Positions 8,046-17,599 of a stretch of DNA of 64,000 bases are shown here, one piece after another. The notes below the pieces were generated by a model, which ran no database searches, was not told the origin of the DNA, and saw only the letters and a list, made by a program, of their open reading frames with translations. The stretch is from Dyella sp. AtDHG13 (GTDB lineage Bacteria; Pseudomonadota; Gammaproteobacteria; Xanthomonadales; Rhodanobacteraceae): positions 558,001 to 622,000 of the forward strand of contig NZ_QICJ01000001.1 of assembly GCF_003201105.1 (NCBI RefSeq). Direction: 5' to 3'. The first letter of the stretch is position 1, and every line of letters begins with the position of its first letter. Made by a program: the position numbers and the translations under genes.

Positions 8046-9176
8046 TCAGCGGTCCAGCGTCTTGCGCAGCGTGCGCCGCGCCGCCACGATCAGCACCGTC
8101 GCGTACAGCGCGAGGATGCCGCACTCGCGCAGCACGATGGCGGCGTTGTCGCCGGCCAGGAACAGCGTCTTGATCAGGTTCATGAAGTGCGTGGCCGGCA
8201 GCACTTCGCCGATGCCGCGGATCACCGCCGGCACGTTGCGCAGGTCGAACACGAAACCCGACAGCATCATCGCGGGCATGAAACTGGTGAGCAGCGCCAT
8301 CTGGCTGGCCTGGAACTGGTTGCGCGTGACGCCGGAGATGAACAGCCCCATCGACAGCGACACCACCAGGTAGAGAAACGATGCGAGAACGATGACCGTG
8401 AGCGACCCACGTATCGGCACCTCGAACAGCCAGCGCGCGGCGATCAGGCACAGGGTCATGTCGATAAGGCCGATCACCACATAGGGAATCAGCTTGGACA
8501 GCACCAGCTCCAGCGGACGCACCGGCGTGACGAACAGGGATTCCAGCGTGCCGCGCTCCCATTCGCGCGCGATCAGCAGCGAAGTGAGGAAGGCGCCGGT
8601 CAAGGTCATGATCAGCACCAGCAGGCCGGGCACCAGATACCAGGTGCTGATGCCTGCCTCGTTGAACCACATGCGCTGCTGCACCACCACGCCCCCGCCG
8701 CCGGCCTTGCCGCCCGCGCGGTCGGCCATCTTCAGCGCCTGCGTGGCCAGCGCGCCGCCCACATAGCCTTCCACCGACGTCGCCGTGGTGGAGTCGACGC
8801 CATTGAGCAACAGCTGCACCTTGGCGTCGCCGTTGGCGACGTGCTGCGAGAAGTCCGAGGGAATGCGCACGATGGCATCCAGTTCGCCCGCCAGCATGCG
8901 GCGCTGGGCCTGCTGCATGTCCGGTGCCCAGGTGGGATCGATGTACGGCGTGCCCTGGAAGGCGGCGAACACCTCGCGCGCCGCCGGCGAGGTGTCGTCC
9001 ATCACCACGGCCACGGGCGAGTGCTCCACGTCCAGCGACAGGCCATAGCCAAACAGCAGGATCAGCGCGATGGGCAACAGCAGACCCACGGCAAGATTGC
9101 TGCGGTCGCGCAGCATCTGGCGGACTTCCTTGCGCGTCAGCGCCACCATGCGCTGCATGAAACCCGAGCGGCTCAT
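8046..9176 (-). CDS. ABC-2 type transporter permease (YbhS-like)
   Basis: Second permease of the exporter, 376 aa. It has the same architecture as its neighbour: an N-terminal membrane helix (LAVGLLLPIALILLFGYGLSL), a periplasmic domain, and C-terminal helices with LTSFMPAMMLSGFVFDLRNVP, the ABC-2 family signature. The start codon overlaps the stop of the ATPase gene by four bases (ATGA at 9173-9176), which indicates translational coupling and tight stoichiometry. The closest known layout is E. coli ybhS, between ybhF and ybhR. Homologues export varied small molecules including antibiotics; the substrate here is not visible. Confidence 0.93.
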   Translation of the reverse strand: MSRSGFMQRMVALTRKEVRQMLRDRSNLAVGLLLPIALILLFGYGLSLDVEHSPVAVVMDDTSPAAREVFAAFQGTPYIDPTWAPDMQQAQRRMLAGELDAIVRIPSDFSQHVANGDAKVQLLLNGVDSTTATSVEGYVGGALATQALKMADRAGGKAGGGGVVVQQRMWFNEAGISTWYLVPGLLVLIMTLTGAFLTSLLIAREWERGTLESLFVTPVRPLELVLSKLIPYVVIGLIDMTLCLIAARWLFEVPIRGSLTVIVLASFLYLVVSLSMGLFISGVTRNQFQASQMALLTSFMPAMMLSGFVFDLRNVPAVIRGIGEVLPATHFMNLIKTLFLAGDNAAIVLRECGILALYATVLIVAARRTLRKTLDR

Positions 9177-10951
9177 GCGGCTTTCTCCGCGCCGGCTTCG
9201 TGCCCCTTGGCGCGCGCCTGCTCCACGATGGCGATGAAGGCGCTGTTCATGTCGGCGTCGTGCCCGGTGCCGGCCTGCTCGCGCACTTCCCTGGGCGTGC
9301 CCAGCGCCAGCACGCGTCCTGCGTCCTGGATGGCGATGCGGTCGCAGTATTCCGCCTCTTCCATGAAGTGCGTGGTGACCACCGCGGTGACGCCGCCCTG
9401 CACCAGCGCGGTGATGGTGCGCCAGAACGAGCGGCGCGCCAGCGGATCGATGCCGCTGGTCGGCTCGTCCAGGAAAAGGATGTCCGGCTCGTGCAGCAGG
9501 CTCGCCGCCATGGCCAGGCGCTGCTTGTAGCCGCCGGGCATGTCGCCGCTGATCGCGTCAGGCTGCAACTGGAACTGCGTCTGCACCGCGTCGACGCGCG
9601 CATGCAGGGCGCGCCCGCGCAAACCGTAGGCGCCGCCGAAGAACTGCAGGTTCTCGCGCACGCTCAGGTTGCCGTACAGGGCGAACTTCTGCGACACATA
9701 GCCGATGCGTGCGCGCGCCTTGGCACGCGCGGTGCGCAGGTCCACGCCAGCCACTTCCAGATGGCCGCCCGAGGCCGGCAACAGTCCGCACAGCATGCGG
9801 AACGTGGTGGTCTTGCCCGCGCCATTGGGCCCGAGCAGGCCGAAGATCTCGCCGCGCCGCACGTCGAACGAGGTGCTCGCCACCGCGGTGAAGTCGCCGA
9901 ACTTGCGCACCAGGTCGCGCACGACGATCACGGGTTTTTCGTCGTGCCGCGCGGCTGTCTTCTTGTCGGACAGCACATCCGGCGCCGGCGTCTTCGTTTC
10001 TTCCTCGGCATGGTGTTGCCGCAGCAACATCATGAAGGCGTCTTCCAGCTCCTCGGGCCGATCCTTGGGTTGCAACCCGCCGAGCAGGCGCGCGAGTTGT
10101 TCGCTATCGGCATCGGGCTGACGGATGTAGCGCACGCTGCCGCCGCTGGGCACGGCATCGATGATCGCGTCGGTCGCGTCGATCAGCCTGGCCTGCAGAT
10201 CGCGTGCGGGCGTGTCTTCGGGTGGCGCCACGACACAGGTGAGCCCCTTGGCGCGCTGTCGCAGCGCGTCCGGCGTGCCGTCGGCAAGCACCTTGCCCTG
10301 ATGCATGACGAACACCTGCGCGCAGCGTTCCGCCTCGTCCATGTAGGCGGTGCTGACGATCACGCTCAGGTGTTCCTCGTCCACCAGCTGCTGGAGGATC
10401 TTCCACAGGTCACGCCGCGACAGCGGATCCACGCCGACGCTGGGTTCGTCCAGCACCAGCAGGTCGGGCGAACGCACCAGCGTGCAGGCCAGCCCCAGCT
10501 TCTGCTTCATGCCGCCCGACAACTTGCCGGCGGGACGGTCGACGAAGCGCGCCAGGTCGGTCATCGCCAGCAGGCGTCCGAAACGTTCGCGCCGCTCCGC
10601 CTGGCTCACGCCGTGCAGGTCGGCATAGAGATCGAGGTTCTCCTGCACGCTCAGGTCCTCGTACAGGCCAAAGCGCTGCGGCATGTAGCTGATGCGGTCC
10701 TGGATGCGTTGCGGCTCCTTGCTCGCATCGATGCCAAGCACGTGCAGCTCGCCTTCGTCCGGCGCGAGGATGCCGGCCACCATGCGCAGCAAGGTCGTCT
10801 TGCCCGCGCCATCGGGCCCCACCAGCGCCGTGAGTTCGCCCGTGCGCGCCGTCAGCGATATGCCGTCGACGGCAGCCAGCGGCTTGCCGCCCGGCCCGGC
10901 GAAGACCTTGCGCAAGGCGCTGGCGACGACGGTGGCGCCGCTGTCGCTCAT
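9173..10951 (-). CDS. ABC transporter ATP-binding protein with two fused nucleotide-binding domains (YbhF-like)
   Basis: Cytoplasmic ATPase of the exporter, 592 aa, with two complete ABC domains in one chain. Domain 1 has Walker A GPDGAGKTT (Asp replaces the usual Asn), signature LSGGMKQKLGLA and Walker B LLVLDEPSVGVDP. Domain 2 has Walker A GPNGAGKTT, a variant signature MPGGYKQRLAMA and Walker B ILFLDEPTSGIDP. An Ala/Pro/Lys-rich linker separates them. The reading frame is open 945 bases further upstream, but that part overlaps the adaptor gene in another frame. ATG 10951 overlaps the adaptor stop by four bases and begins MSDSGATVV directly before the first domain, so it is the right start. 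The fused form matches YbhF. Confidence 0.94.
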   Translation of the reverse strand: MSDSGATVVASALRKVFAGPGGKPLAAVDGISLTARTGELTALVGPDGAGKTTLLRMVAGILAPDEGELHVLGIDASKEPQRIQDRISYMPQRFGLYEDLSVQENLDLYADLHGVSQAERRERFGRLLAMTDLARFVDRPAGKLSGGMKQKLGLACTLVRSPDLLVLDEPSVGVDPLSRRDLWKILQQLVDEEHLSVIVSTAYMDEAERCAQVFVMHQGKVLADGTPDALRQRAKGLTCVVAPPEDTPARDLQARLIDATDAIIDAVPSGGSVRYIRQPDADSEQLARLLGGLQPKDRPEELEDAFMMLLRQHHAEEETKTPAPDVLSDKKTAARHDEKPVIVVRDLVRKFGDFTAVASTSFDVRRGEIFGLLGPNGAGKTTTFRMLCGLLPASGGHLEVAGVDLRTARAKARARIGYVSQKFALYGNLSVRENLQFFGGAYGLRGRALHARVDAVQTQFQLQPDAISGDMPGGYKQRLAMAASLLHEPDILFLDEPTSGIDPLARRSFWRTITALVQGGVTAVVTTHFMEEAEYCDRIAIQDAGRVLALGTPREVREQAGTGHDADMNSAFIAIVEQARAKGHEAGAEKAA

Positions 10952-11955
10952 CGCCGGTTCGACGCCAGATCCAGGCGCACCGTGGCCGGCTGGCCGAGGC
11001 GCAGCTTGTTTTCCGTGTCCTGCACCAGCACGCGCACTTCGTACACCAGGCTGGTGCGCAGCTCCTCGGTCTGCACGTTCTTGGGCGTGAACTCGGCGAC
11101 GGAGGCGATATAGCCCACCTTGCCCTGCACCGGCTGGTCGGGATGCGTGTCCGTTGTGACCGTGGCCGCCATGCCGGGCTTCACCAGCGCCAGCTGCGTC
11201 TCGCTGACATACACGCGCACCCACTTGGGCTGCGTCAGCGCGAGGGTGAACACCGGACGCTGCGGCGTCGCCATGTCGCCGGGCTCCAGCAGGCGCGAGC
11301 GCACCACGGCGTCCGCCGGTGCGATGAGCTCGCCGAGGTCGATCTGATGCCTGAGGATGGCCAGCTGCGCCTGCGAGGCTTTCAGCTGCGCTTCCGCGCC
11401 GGCGATCTCCTCTTCGCGCGGACCCAGCTCGGTCAGGCGCAGGGATTGCTGCTGCTCGTCGGCCTGCGCGCGCGTGACCTGCGCGTTGCTCCTGGCGCTG
11501 TCCAGATCCTGCGGGCTCACGCCGTGGCCCTGCGTTCGCGCGGCAATGTCCTGCAGGCGGGCGAGGTCCTGCGCGGCCTTGGCGGCACTGGCCTGCGCGG
11601 CCGCCAGCCGGCTCCTGGCCTGCGCCAGCTCCTGCGGTCGCGAGCCGTGTTGGAGACGCAGCAGGTTCTGCTGCTGCACGTCGATCTGCGCCTGCGCCTG
11701 CGCGGCCTGCAAGGCCAGCGTGCGCGTGTCGAGCAAGCCGAGCACCTGCCCGGCCTTCACCTGATCGCCCTCTTCCGCGCGCAGCTGCAATACGCGGCCA
11801 TTGCCGTCGAAGGCGAGCGATATCTGGCGGATGTCGACGTTGCCGTCGAGCACCAAATGGTCCTTGTCCTCCGCATGGTGGCCATACCACCACCACACGC
11901 CTGCCAGGGCGACCAGCAGGACGACAACCACGGCTGCGACGAGTGATTTCTTCAT
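10948..11955 (-). CDS. HlyD-type periplasmic adaptor (YbhG-like)
   Basis: Membrane-fusion protein linking the inner-membrane ABC permease to the outer-membrane channel, 335 aa. The N-terminus MKKSLVAAVVVVLLVALAGVWWWY is a membrane anchor. It is followed by a lipoyl half-motif (VLDGNVDIRQISLAFDGNGRV), a long alpha-helical hairpin rich in Gln/Ala, the second lipoyl half (LIAPADAVVRSRLLEPGDM) and a beta-barrel domain (VYVSETQLALVKPGM). ATG 11955 was chosen because it starts the membrane anchor; an upstream in-frame extension has no such logic. First gene of the operon; it reads divergently from the TetR-type regulator across 130 bases that hold an A/T-rich operator candidate. Confidence 0.93.
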   Translation of the reverse strand: MKKSLVAAVVVVLLVALAGVWWWYGHHAEDKDHLVLDGNVDIRQISLAFDGNGRVLQLRAEEGDQVKAGQVLGLLDTRTLALQAAQAQAQIDVQQQNLLRLQHGSRPQELAQARSRLAAAQASAAKAAQDLARLQDIAARTQGHGVSPQDLDSARSNAQVTRAQADEQQQSLRLTELGPREEEIAGAEAQLKASQAQLAILRHQIDLGELIAPADAVVRSRLLEPGDMATPQRPVFTLALTQPKWVRVYVSETQLALVKPGMAATVTTDTHPDQPVQGKVGYIASVAEFTPKNVQTEELRTSLVYEVRVLVQDTENKLRLGQPATVRLDLASNRR

Positions 11956-12012
11956 GGGGCGAAGTCCGCTGGAAGGGGGCCGAACGGGGTGACCGTCGGC
12001 CCGCATGGTAAC

Positions 12013-12029
12013 TTTAAATTGAGTTTAAA
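12013..12029. promoter_or_regulatory. Operator candidate between exporter operon and TetR-type regulator
   Basis: TTTAAA-TTGAG-TTTAAA is a symmetric pair of TTTAAA hexamers five bases apart, in the 130-base divergent gap. It is strikingly A/T-rich against the local base composition. It is well placed for a TetR-family repressor to shut off both the exporter operon and its own gene. The regulator-site link is inference. Confidence 0.6.
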
Positions 12030-12085
12030 TTATGTATACCGCATCATCCCTGGGCCGGTAAACCGGCAGAAACAGAGATCCACGC

Positions 12086-12793
12086 ATGAGCGTTTCCCGC
12101 CGCGCCGTCCGCACCGACGGCGAAGCCACCCGCAACCGCATCCTGCAGGCCGCCGGCGAACTCTTTGCCGCAGGCGGCTACGCGGAAACCACCAGCAAGG
12201 CCATCGCCGCCCACGCCGAGGTGGACCTGGCCTCGATCAACTACCACTTCGGCAACCGCAACGGCCTCTACCAGGCCGTGCTCGCCGAAGCGCACCGCCA
12301 GCTGATCAGCCTGGTCGACCTGCGCTCGCTGGCCGGCAGCCAGGTCTCCGCCAGCGACAAGCTGATGCGCCTGTTCGAACATCTGGTGCAGCGCTCGCAG
12401 GACGAAGGCAGCTGGAACATCCAGGTGCTGGCGCGCGAACTGCTGGCGCCTTCGTCACACCTGAAAGTGCTGCTGCAGAACGAAGTGCTGCCGAAGATCC
12501 AGGTCATCCGGCAGATCCTCGCCGACATCACCGGCATTCCCGTCGACGATCCGGCGCTGACCCGCTGCCTCGTCAGCATCGCCGCGCCCTGCGGCATGCT
12601 GCTGGTCGCCAAACGCGGCGTGCCGGGACCGCTCAACGATGTGCTGCGCATGCCGGGCGCCGTGATCGCGCATCATCTGCACACCTTCGCGCTCGCGGGA
12701 CTGGAGGCGATCAGCAGCGACTACCGCGAAAGCGCCAAGAGTCCACGCCGTTCGCGACCTGCGAAATCCGCGGGGCCCGCGAAAAAAGGATGA
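12086..12793 (+). CDS. TetR/AcrR family transcriptional regulator (CecR-like)
   Basis: DNA-binding repressor, 235 aa. The N-terminal helix-turn-helix (residues 12-60) contains RNRILQAAGELFAAGGYAET and INYHFGNRNGLYQAVL, typical TetR motifs. The C-terminal part resembles the CerR/CecR ligand-binding domain (GSWNIQVLARELLAPS, APCGMLLVAKRG). It ends in a basic Ser/Arg/Pro/Lys tail absent from the E. coli relative. It is divergent from a ybhGFSR-like operon, as cecR (ybiH) is linked to ybhGFSR in E. coli, so it most likely represses that exporter in response to a toxic ligand. Start ATG 12086 gives the expected short leader before the first helix. Confidence 0.9.
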   Translation: MSVSRRAVRTDGEATRNRILQAAGELFAAGGYAETTSKAIAAHAEVDLASINYHFGNRNGLYQAVLAEAHRQLISLVDLRSLAGSQVSASDKLMRLFEHLVQRSQDEGSWNIQVLARELLAPSSHLKVLLQNEVLPKIQVIRQILADITGIPVDDPALTRCLVSIAAPCGMLLVAKRGVPGPLNDVLRMPGAVIAHHLHTFALAGLEAISSDYRESAKSPRRSRPAKSAGPAKKG

Positions 12794-12830
12794 TCGCCGG
12801 CGGCCACTTTCTCGCTGATGCCGTCGCGCA

Positions 12831-13478
12831 TCAGGCCGCCTTGAGTTCTGACAGCGCCTCCTGAAATTGCACGGTCGCCGCCGCAAAACCCGCCGCGCCC
12901 ACATCGAACACCCAGCGACGCAACGAAGGCGCCGGCGCCAGGCCGAGTGCTTCGATGCGTGCTTGCGCATCGATGGCGCGGGTCACGGCTTTCATCATCG
13001 CCGGCGCGACACCCGCCGTTGCCTGCGGCGGCAGCCCGGAGTCGAGCAGGCTTGGCGCGAACGCAGCGCTGCCGACGCCCAGTTGCATCGCCGCGTTGAC
13101 GGCCGTGGCGACCGCGCGCGCCGTCACGGCGACGCTCCATGCCGACGGATCGCCCATGCCGATCACCATCACCGCCCGCGCGACAACACCCCTGGGCGGT
13201 TGACGAATAAGCAGGGTCTCCATTGGCTCGCCTTGGAACACGCCATCTTCGCGCAGCGCCGTCAGCCTGCCCGAGAGCGCCTGGTCCAGATGAAGCAATC
13301 CGCCACGCAGACCGCCGTCCAGCTCGCGGGTAAACATGCAGCCGAAGGAAAGGTCCACGTCCGCCGCCACGCCATCCCATACGACGGCCTCGATCGACAC
13401 GCCCTGCCATGCTCCCAGTACCTGATGCTCGGGCACGTATCCCCCACTGTCCGGCTTCGATGTCGTGCGTTCGCGCAC
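12831..13478 (-). CDS. Stand-alone M17 aminopeptidase N-terminal (macro-like) domain protein
   Basis: About 215 aa with only the N-terminal domain of leucyl aminopeptidases (M17_N): VVWDGVAADVDLSFGCMF, LDQALSGRLTALREDGVFQGEPMETLLI and RAVMVIGMGDPS follow that domain's order. The metal-binding catalytic domain is absent and nothing resembling it follows in the window, so it cannot be a peptidase. Both plausible starts are GTG: 13478, and 13436, which has GGGGGA four bases upstream and would give 201 aa. It lies 33 bases downstream of the CadC-like regulator on the same strand and may be co-transcribed. The role is unknown; a ligand- or protein-binding function is inferred from the macro-like fold. 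Confidence 0.75.
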   Translation of the reverse strand: MRERTTSKPDSGGYVPEHQVLGAWQGVSIEAVVWDGVAADVDLSFGCMFTRELDGGLRGGLLHLDQALSGRLTALREDGVFQGEPMETLLIRQPPRGVVARAVMVIGMGDPSAWSVAVTARAVATAVNAAMQLGVGSAAFAPSLLDSGLPPQATAGVAPAMMKAVTRAIDAQARIEALGLAPAPSLRRWVFDVGAAGFAAATVQFQEALSELKAA

Positions 13479-13511
13479 CGGCGCAGACTAACCCGGCGCA
13501 GCACGAACAGG

Positions 13512-15791
13512 CTAACCGCCGCTGGGATATTTCAGCAGTAGGGCCTTGAAGCGCGGATCGTCGCGCAGCGGATCCCAGATTGGATCGACGCGCAGCAATG
13601 CGCTGGACACGACGGCGCCAGCGGGCATGGACAACACGCGGTCGAGCAAGGCAATGGCCTCGCCAGGCCGGCCCACGCGCATGTACAGCTGCGCCTGGTA
13701 TTCGAGCATGTCGGCGCCGGTCAACGCGTCTTCGGCAAGCGGCATCAAGGCGACCGCACGCTGGCCTTCCGCCACGGCATCATCCTTCTTGCCAAGGCCG
13801 GCATAGGCAAATCCGAGCGCAAGATGTAGGTCCGCATCGTCGGGCCGTTCGACGAGCGCATTGCGGGAGCGTGCCGCGACTTCATTGTATGCCCCTGCCG
13901 CTTTCGCCTTGTCGCCCGCTGCCTCGGCGGCCCAGGCCACGTACAGGATGCGCGGCAGGACCACGTTGTCCGGATCGTCCCAGTTCTCGGCCTTGTCCGA
14001 CTCCGCCACCTTCACGGCTCCGGCGTAGTCGCGCGCCACCAGCCGATCGAAATACAAGGACATGATGTTGGCAACGTAGGCATCGCTGCCCGGTGCGAGC
14101 ACCGCGAGCGCGGTGTGCATCGGCGCGATGTCGCCCTTCCACATCAGCACGTTGAACACCTGCGCCATGTGCTCGCCCACGGGGTTCTTGCTCAGCCCGA
14201 GCGCGGTGGCGTAGGCGCGGTCGGCGTCGGCATAGCGGCGCAGGCTCTGGTAGGTCACGCCGAGTTGGTTGAACGCGTACTCGCTGTGCGGATCGAGCAC
14301 GGTGGCCTGGCGAAACCGCGCCACGGCTTCGTCCCAGCGGCCTTGCCGGCGCGCCACCGCGGCAATCAAGAGCTCGACCGTGGCGCTGTTGGGCAGCGAC
14401 TGCCGGGCCATCTCCAGCTGGGTGGTGGCGTCGGCGTAATCCCGATGGCCCCAGTAGTGGTACAGGCCCAGCGCGTAATGCCCTTCGCCCAGGTTCGGCT
14501 GCAATGCCAACGCATGATCGGCCGCGGCCTTCGCCTCGGCCAGCCGTTCGTTCCTGCGATCGGGCGCGAAGAAATACATCTGCATGTGCGCGCGCGCCAA
14601 CGCCGCGGCGGCCAGCGCAAAGTCCGGATCGCGCGCCAGGGCCTGCTGATACAGCGAAATGGCCAAGGGCAGTTCGGACGATGACAGCGTCGGGTCGTCG
14701 TAGGCGCGGTTGGCGTGCGCGCCGGCCTTCAGATACAGATCGTAGGCGGCCGCGTTGCGGGTCGGCAGCTTGTCGATGCGCGCGGTTTCGGCCGAGGTCA
14801 GCTGCACCTTCAAGGCTTCCGCCACGTTCTGCGCCACCTCGCCCTCCACGTTGAACACGTTGTCCAGCGTGCGCGTGTACGCCTGCGCCCAAAGGTGGTT
14901 GCCGCTGTTCGCCTCGATCAACTGCACGTTGATCAGCACCTGATTTCCCACCTTCTGCACCGTGCCTTCGAGCAGGGTCGCCACGCCCAGCTGCCGCGCG
15001 ATGGATTTCACATCCTCGGGATGGCTGGGGTACTTCTCCGTCGACGTGCGCGAGATCACCTTGAGGCCGCCGATGCCCACCAGCTGGGTGAGGATCATGT
15101 CCTGCATGCCGCTGGCGAAATACGCATTGCCCTTGTCGGTGCTGAGATTCTCGAACGGAAGCACGGCGATGGATTTGAGATCGGCCGCCGGCACGGCGTC
15201 GGTGTGATGCATAAACGGATGCCGCCCGAGCATGACGAAGGCCAGCACGAGCAAGCCCGTGATAAGGGCGACCAGCAGCTTTTCGATCCGACGAACCCTG
15301 GTGGGCCGCGCGTGCGTTGGCTGGGTTTCCGTCGCCGTGCCCGAAGGCACATCCGGCTGCGCGGCCGGCGTGGCGGCGGCATCCCGGATCATGGCCGGCA
15401 CCAGGTCCAGATCCGCCGCCGTCACTGCCCTGCGCTGCGCCAAGGCCTCGCGTGATTCGGCAAAGCGCACGTCGGCGTCGAGGCGAAAGCCAACGCCATG
15501 CACGGTGTGCAGGTAGCGGTTTTCCTCGCCGCTTTCGCCGAGCGCGTGGCGCAGCAAGGCAATGATGCGGCTGAGCGAGGATGGCGTGACGTGGTTGTGC
15601 CCCCAGACCACGTCGAGGATCTCGTCGCGGCTCAGCACACGCCCGGGTTCGCGTGCCAGCAGGACGAGCACGGCAAAGGCCTTGCGCTCCAGCCCGACCT
15701 CCTCGCCGTCGACGAACAGGCGATGCCCGAGCGTGTCGATCTCGACCGTGCCGAAGGCCATCCACGCGGCGGAGGCGGACTCAACAGCCAT
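13512..15791 (-). CDS. CadC-like membrane-bound winged-helix regulator with TolB-like and TPR domains
   Basis: Transcription factor anchored in the inner membrane, 759 aa. Residues 10-110 form an OmpR/PhoB-type winged helix (RKAFAVLVLLAREPGRVLSRDEILDVVW, SSLSRIIALLRHALGE, YLHTVHGVGFRLD). One membrane helix spans residues 171-189 (KLLVALITGLLVLAFVMLG). The outer part has a FlgO/TolB-like segment (SIAVLPFENLSTDKGNAYFASGMQDMI, near 205-320) and then many tetratricopeptide repeats to the C-terminus. Sensing is expected in the periplasm and DNA binding in the cytoplasm without phosphorylation. Targets are unknown; the next gene on the strand is the M17_N-domain protein. Confidence 0.9.
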   Translation of the reverse strand: MAVESASAAWMAFGTVEIDTLGHRLFVDGEEVGLERKAFAVLVLLAREPGRVLSRDEILDVVWGHNHVTPSSLSRIIALLRHALGESGEENRYLHTVHGVGFRLDADVRFAESREALAQRRAVTAADLDLVPAMIRDAAATPAAQPDVPSGTATETQPTHARPTRVRRIEKLLVALITGLLVLAFVMLGRHPFMHHTDAVPAADLKSIAVLPFENLSTDKGNAYFASGMQDMILTQLVGIGGLKVISRTSTEKYPSHPEDVKSIARQLGVATLLEGTVQKVGNQVLINVQLIEANSGNHLWAQAYTRTLDNVFNVEGEVAQNVAEALKVQLTSAETARIDKLPTRNAAAYDLYLKAGAHANRAYDDPTLSSSELPLAISLYQQALARDPDFALAAAALARAHMQMYFFAPDRRNERLAEAKAAADHALALQPNLGEGHYALGLYHYWGHRDYADATTQLEMARQSLPNSATVELLIAAVARRQGRWDEAVARFRQATVLDPHSEYAFNQLGVTYQSLRRYADADRAYATALGLSKNPVGEHMAQVFNVLMWKGDIAPMHTALAVLAPGSDAYVANIMSLYFDRLVARDYAGAVKVAESDKAENWDDPDNVVLPRILYVAWAAEAAGDKAKAAGAYNEVAARSRNALVERPDDADLHLALGFAYAGLGKKDDAVAEGQRAVALMPLAEDALTGADMLEYQAQLYMRVGRPGEAIALLDRVLSMPAGAVVSSALLRVDPIWDPLRDDPRFKALLLKYPSGG

Positions 15792-16001
15792 CGGTTCGAC
15801 CTCCGTTGCTGCGCGTGGTGCCGCTCAGGTTACACCCAGCCTGTCGCAAGCTTCGGTGGAGCCCGAGTGATTCCGGGGTTGACTGAACGGCCTTCCGGCG
15901 CCGCCCTTCCTCAAAACGACGAACCGAACGCCGGCAAATCGACCTGGCCGCCCTATCGCTCGGTTGGACACTGACAGCCGCTTCGCGTGGCGCGTGGTTG
16001 A

Positions 16002-16018
16002 ATACTGCCCGGCAGTAT
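16002..16018. promoter_or_regulatory. FrmR operator candidate 1
   Basis: ATACTGCCCGGCAGTAT is a 17-bp inverted repeat (ATACTGCC/GGCAGTAT) 40 bases upstream of the frmR start. A related site lies 24 bp downstream, about two helical turns away, as expected for binding of two tetramers of a CsoR/RcnR-family repressor. Confidence 0.75.
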
Positions 16019-16025
16019 GCGATAC

Positions 16026-16042
16026 ATACTCCCAACCAGTAT
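16026..16042. promoter_or_regulatory. FrmR operator candidate 2
   Basis: ATACT-N7-AGTAT, with the same outer half-sites as the neighbouring operator but a C/A-rich centre. It ends 15 bases before the frmR start, just ahead of the GTGAGG ribosome site, so occupancy would block transcription directly. Confidence 0.7.
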
Positions 16043-16057
16043 CAGTGAGGCACCCGC

Positions 16058-16333
16058 ATGCCGCATTCCGCCGAAGAGAAAAAACGTGTCCTGGCGCGCG
16101 TGCGCCGCGTGCGTGGCCAGCTCGACGCGCTGGAGCTGGCGCTGGAGAAAGGCGAGGCCTGCGGGCCCATCCTGCAGCAGATCGCCGCCGTGCGCGGCGC
16201 GATCAACGGGCTGATGGCCGGCGTGCTGGAAAGCCACTTGCGCGAGGAGTTCGCGCATCTGGCGCATGGCAGCGACGCGCCCGAAAAATCCATCGACGAA
16301 GTCGTTTCCCTCGTGCGCTCGTATCTGCGCTGA
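16058..16333 (+). CDS. frmR: Formaldehyde-responsive repressor FrmR (CsoR/RcnR family)
   Basis: Small all-helical repressor, 91 aa, of the formaldehyde detoxification operon. The residues known to matter in E. coli FrmR are at identical positions: Pro2, Cys35 (GEACGPILQQIAAVRGA) and His60 (LESHLREEF). In the known mechanism, formaldehyde cross-links the N-terminal proline to Cys35 and releases DNA. The retained Pro2 and the absence of the extra metal ligands of RcnR/CsoR favour aldehyde rather than metal sensing. It is followed 60 bases later by frmA on the same strand. Two inverted-repeat operators precede it, so autoregulation is expected. Confidence 0.94.
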   Translation: MPHSAEEKKRVLARVRRVRGQLDALELALEKGEACGPILQQIAAVRGAINGLMAGVLESHLREEFAHLAHGSDAPEKSIDEVVSLVRSYLR

Positions 16334-17503
<1,170 letters not shown>

Positions 17504-17512
17504 TGCAGGCGT

Positions 17513-17545
17513 GATCCATCGACGGCGCAAGGCCGTCGATGGATC
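17513..17545. terminator. Hairpin after frmA
   Basis: A perfect 14-bp stem (17513-17526 with 17532-17545, GCAAG loop) begins 9 bases after the frmA stop. It has no U-tract, so it may act as a transcript-stabilising or Rho-dependent end shared with the convergent gene. Confidence 0.5.
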
Positions 17546-17559
17546 CATTCGCGTATGGC

Positions 17560-17588
17560 AAAAGAGAGCTTCGCCTCCTTGGCGAAGC
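17560..17588 (-). terminator. Terminator of the HAF-repeat protein gene
   Basis: On the minus strand GCTTCGCC-AAGGA-GGCGAAGC is followed by TCTCTTTTG, 11 bases after the stop codon of the secreted repeat protein, giving a rho-independent terminator pattern. Confidence 0.6.
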
Positions 17589-17599
17589 CCTCCTCCCGC

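Noticed and set aside
10952-11896. An extended N-terminus for the double ATPase
   Set aside because: The extension overlaps the adaptor gene in a different frame and is Arg/Gly-rich; the overlap ATGA start at 10951 is clearly better.
12831-13478. The gene as a full leucyl aminopeptidase
   Set aside because: Only the N-terminal domain is present; metal ligands and the catalytic domain are absent.
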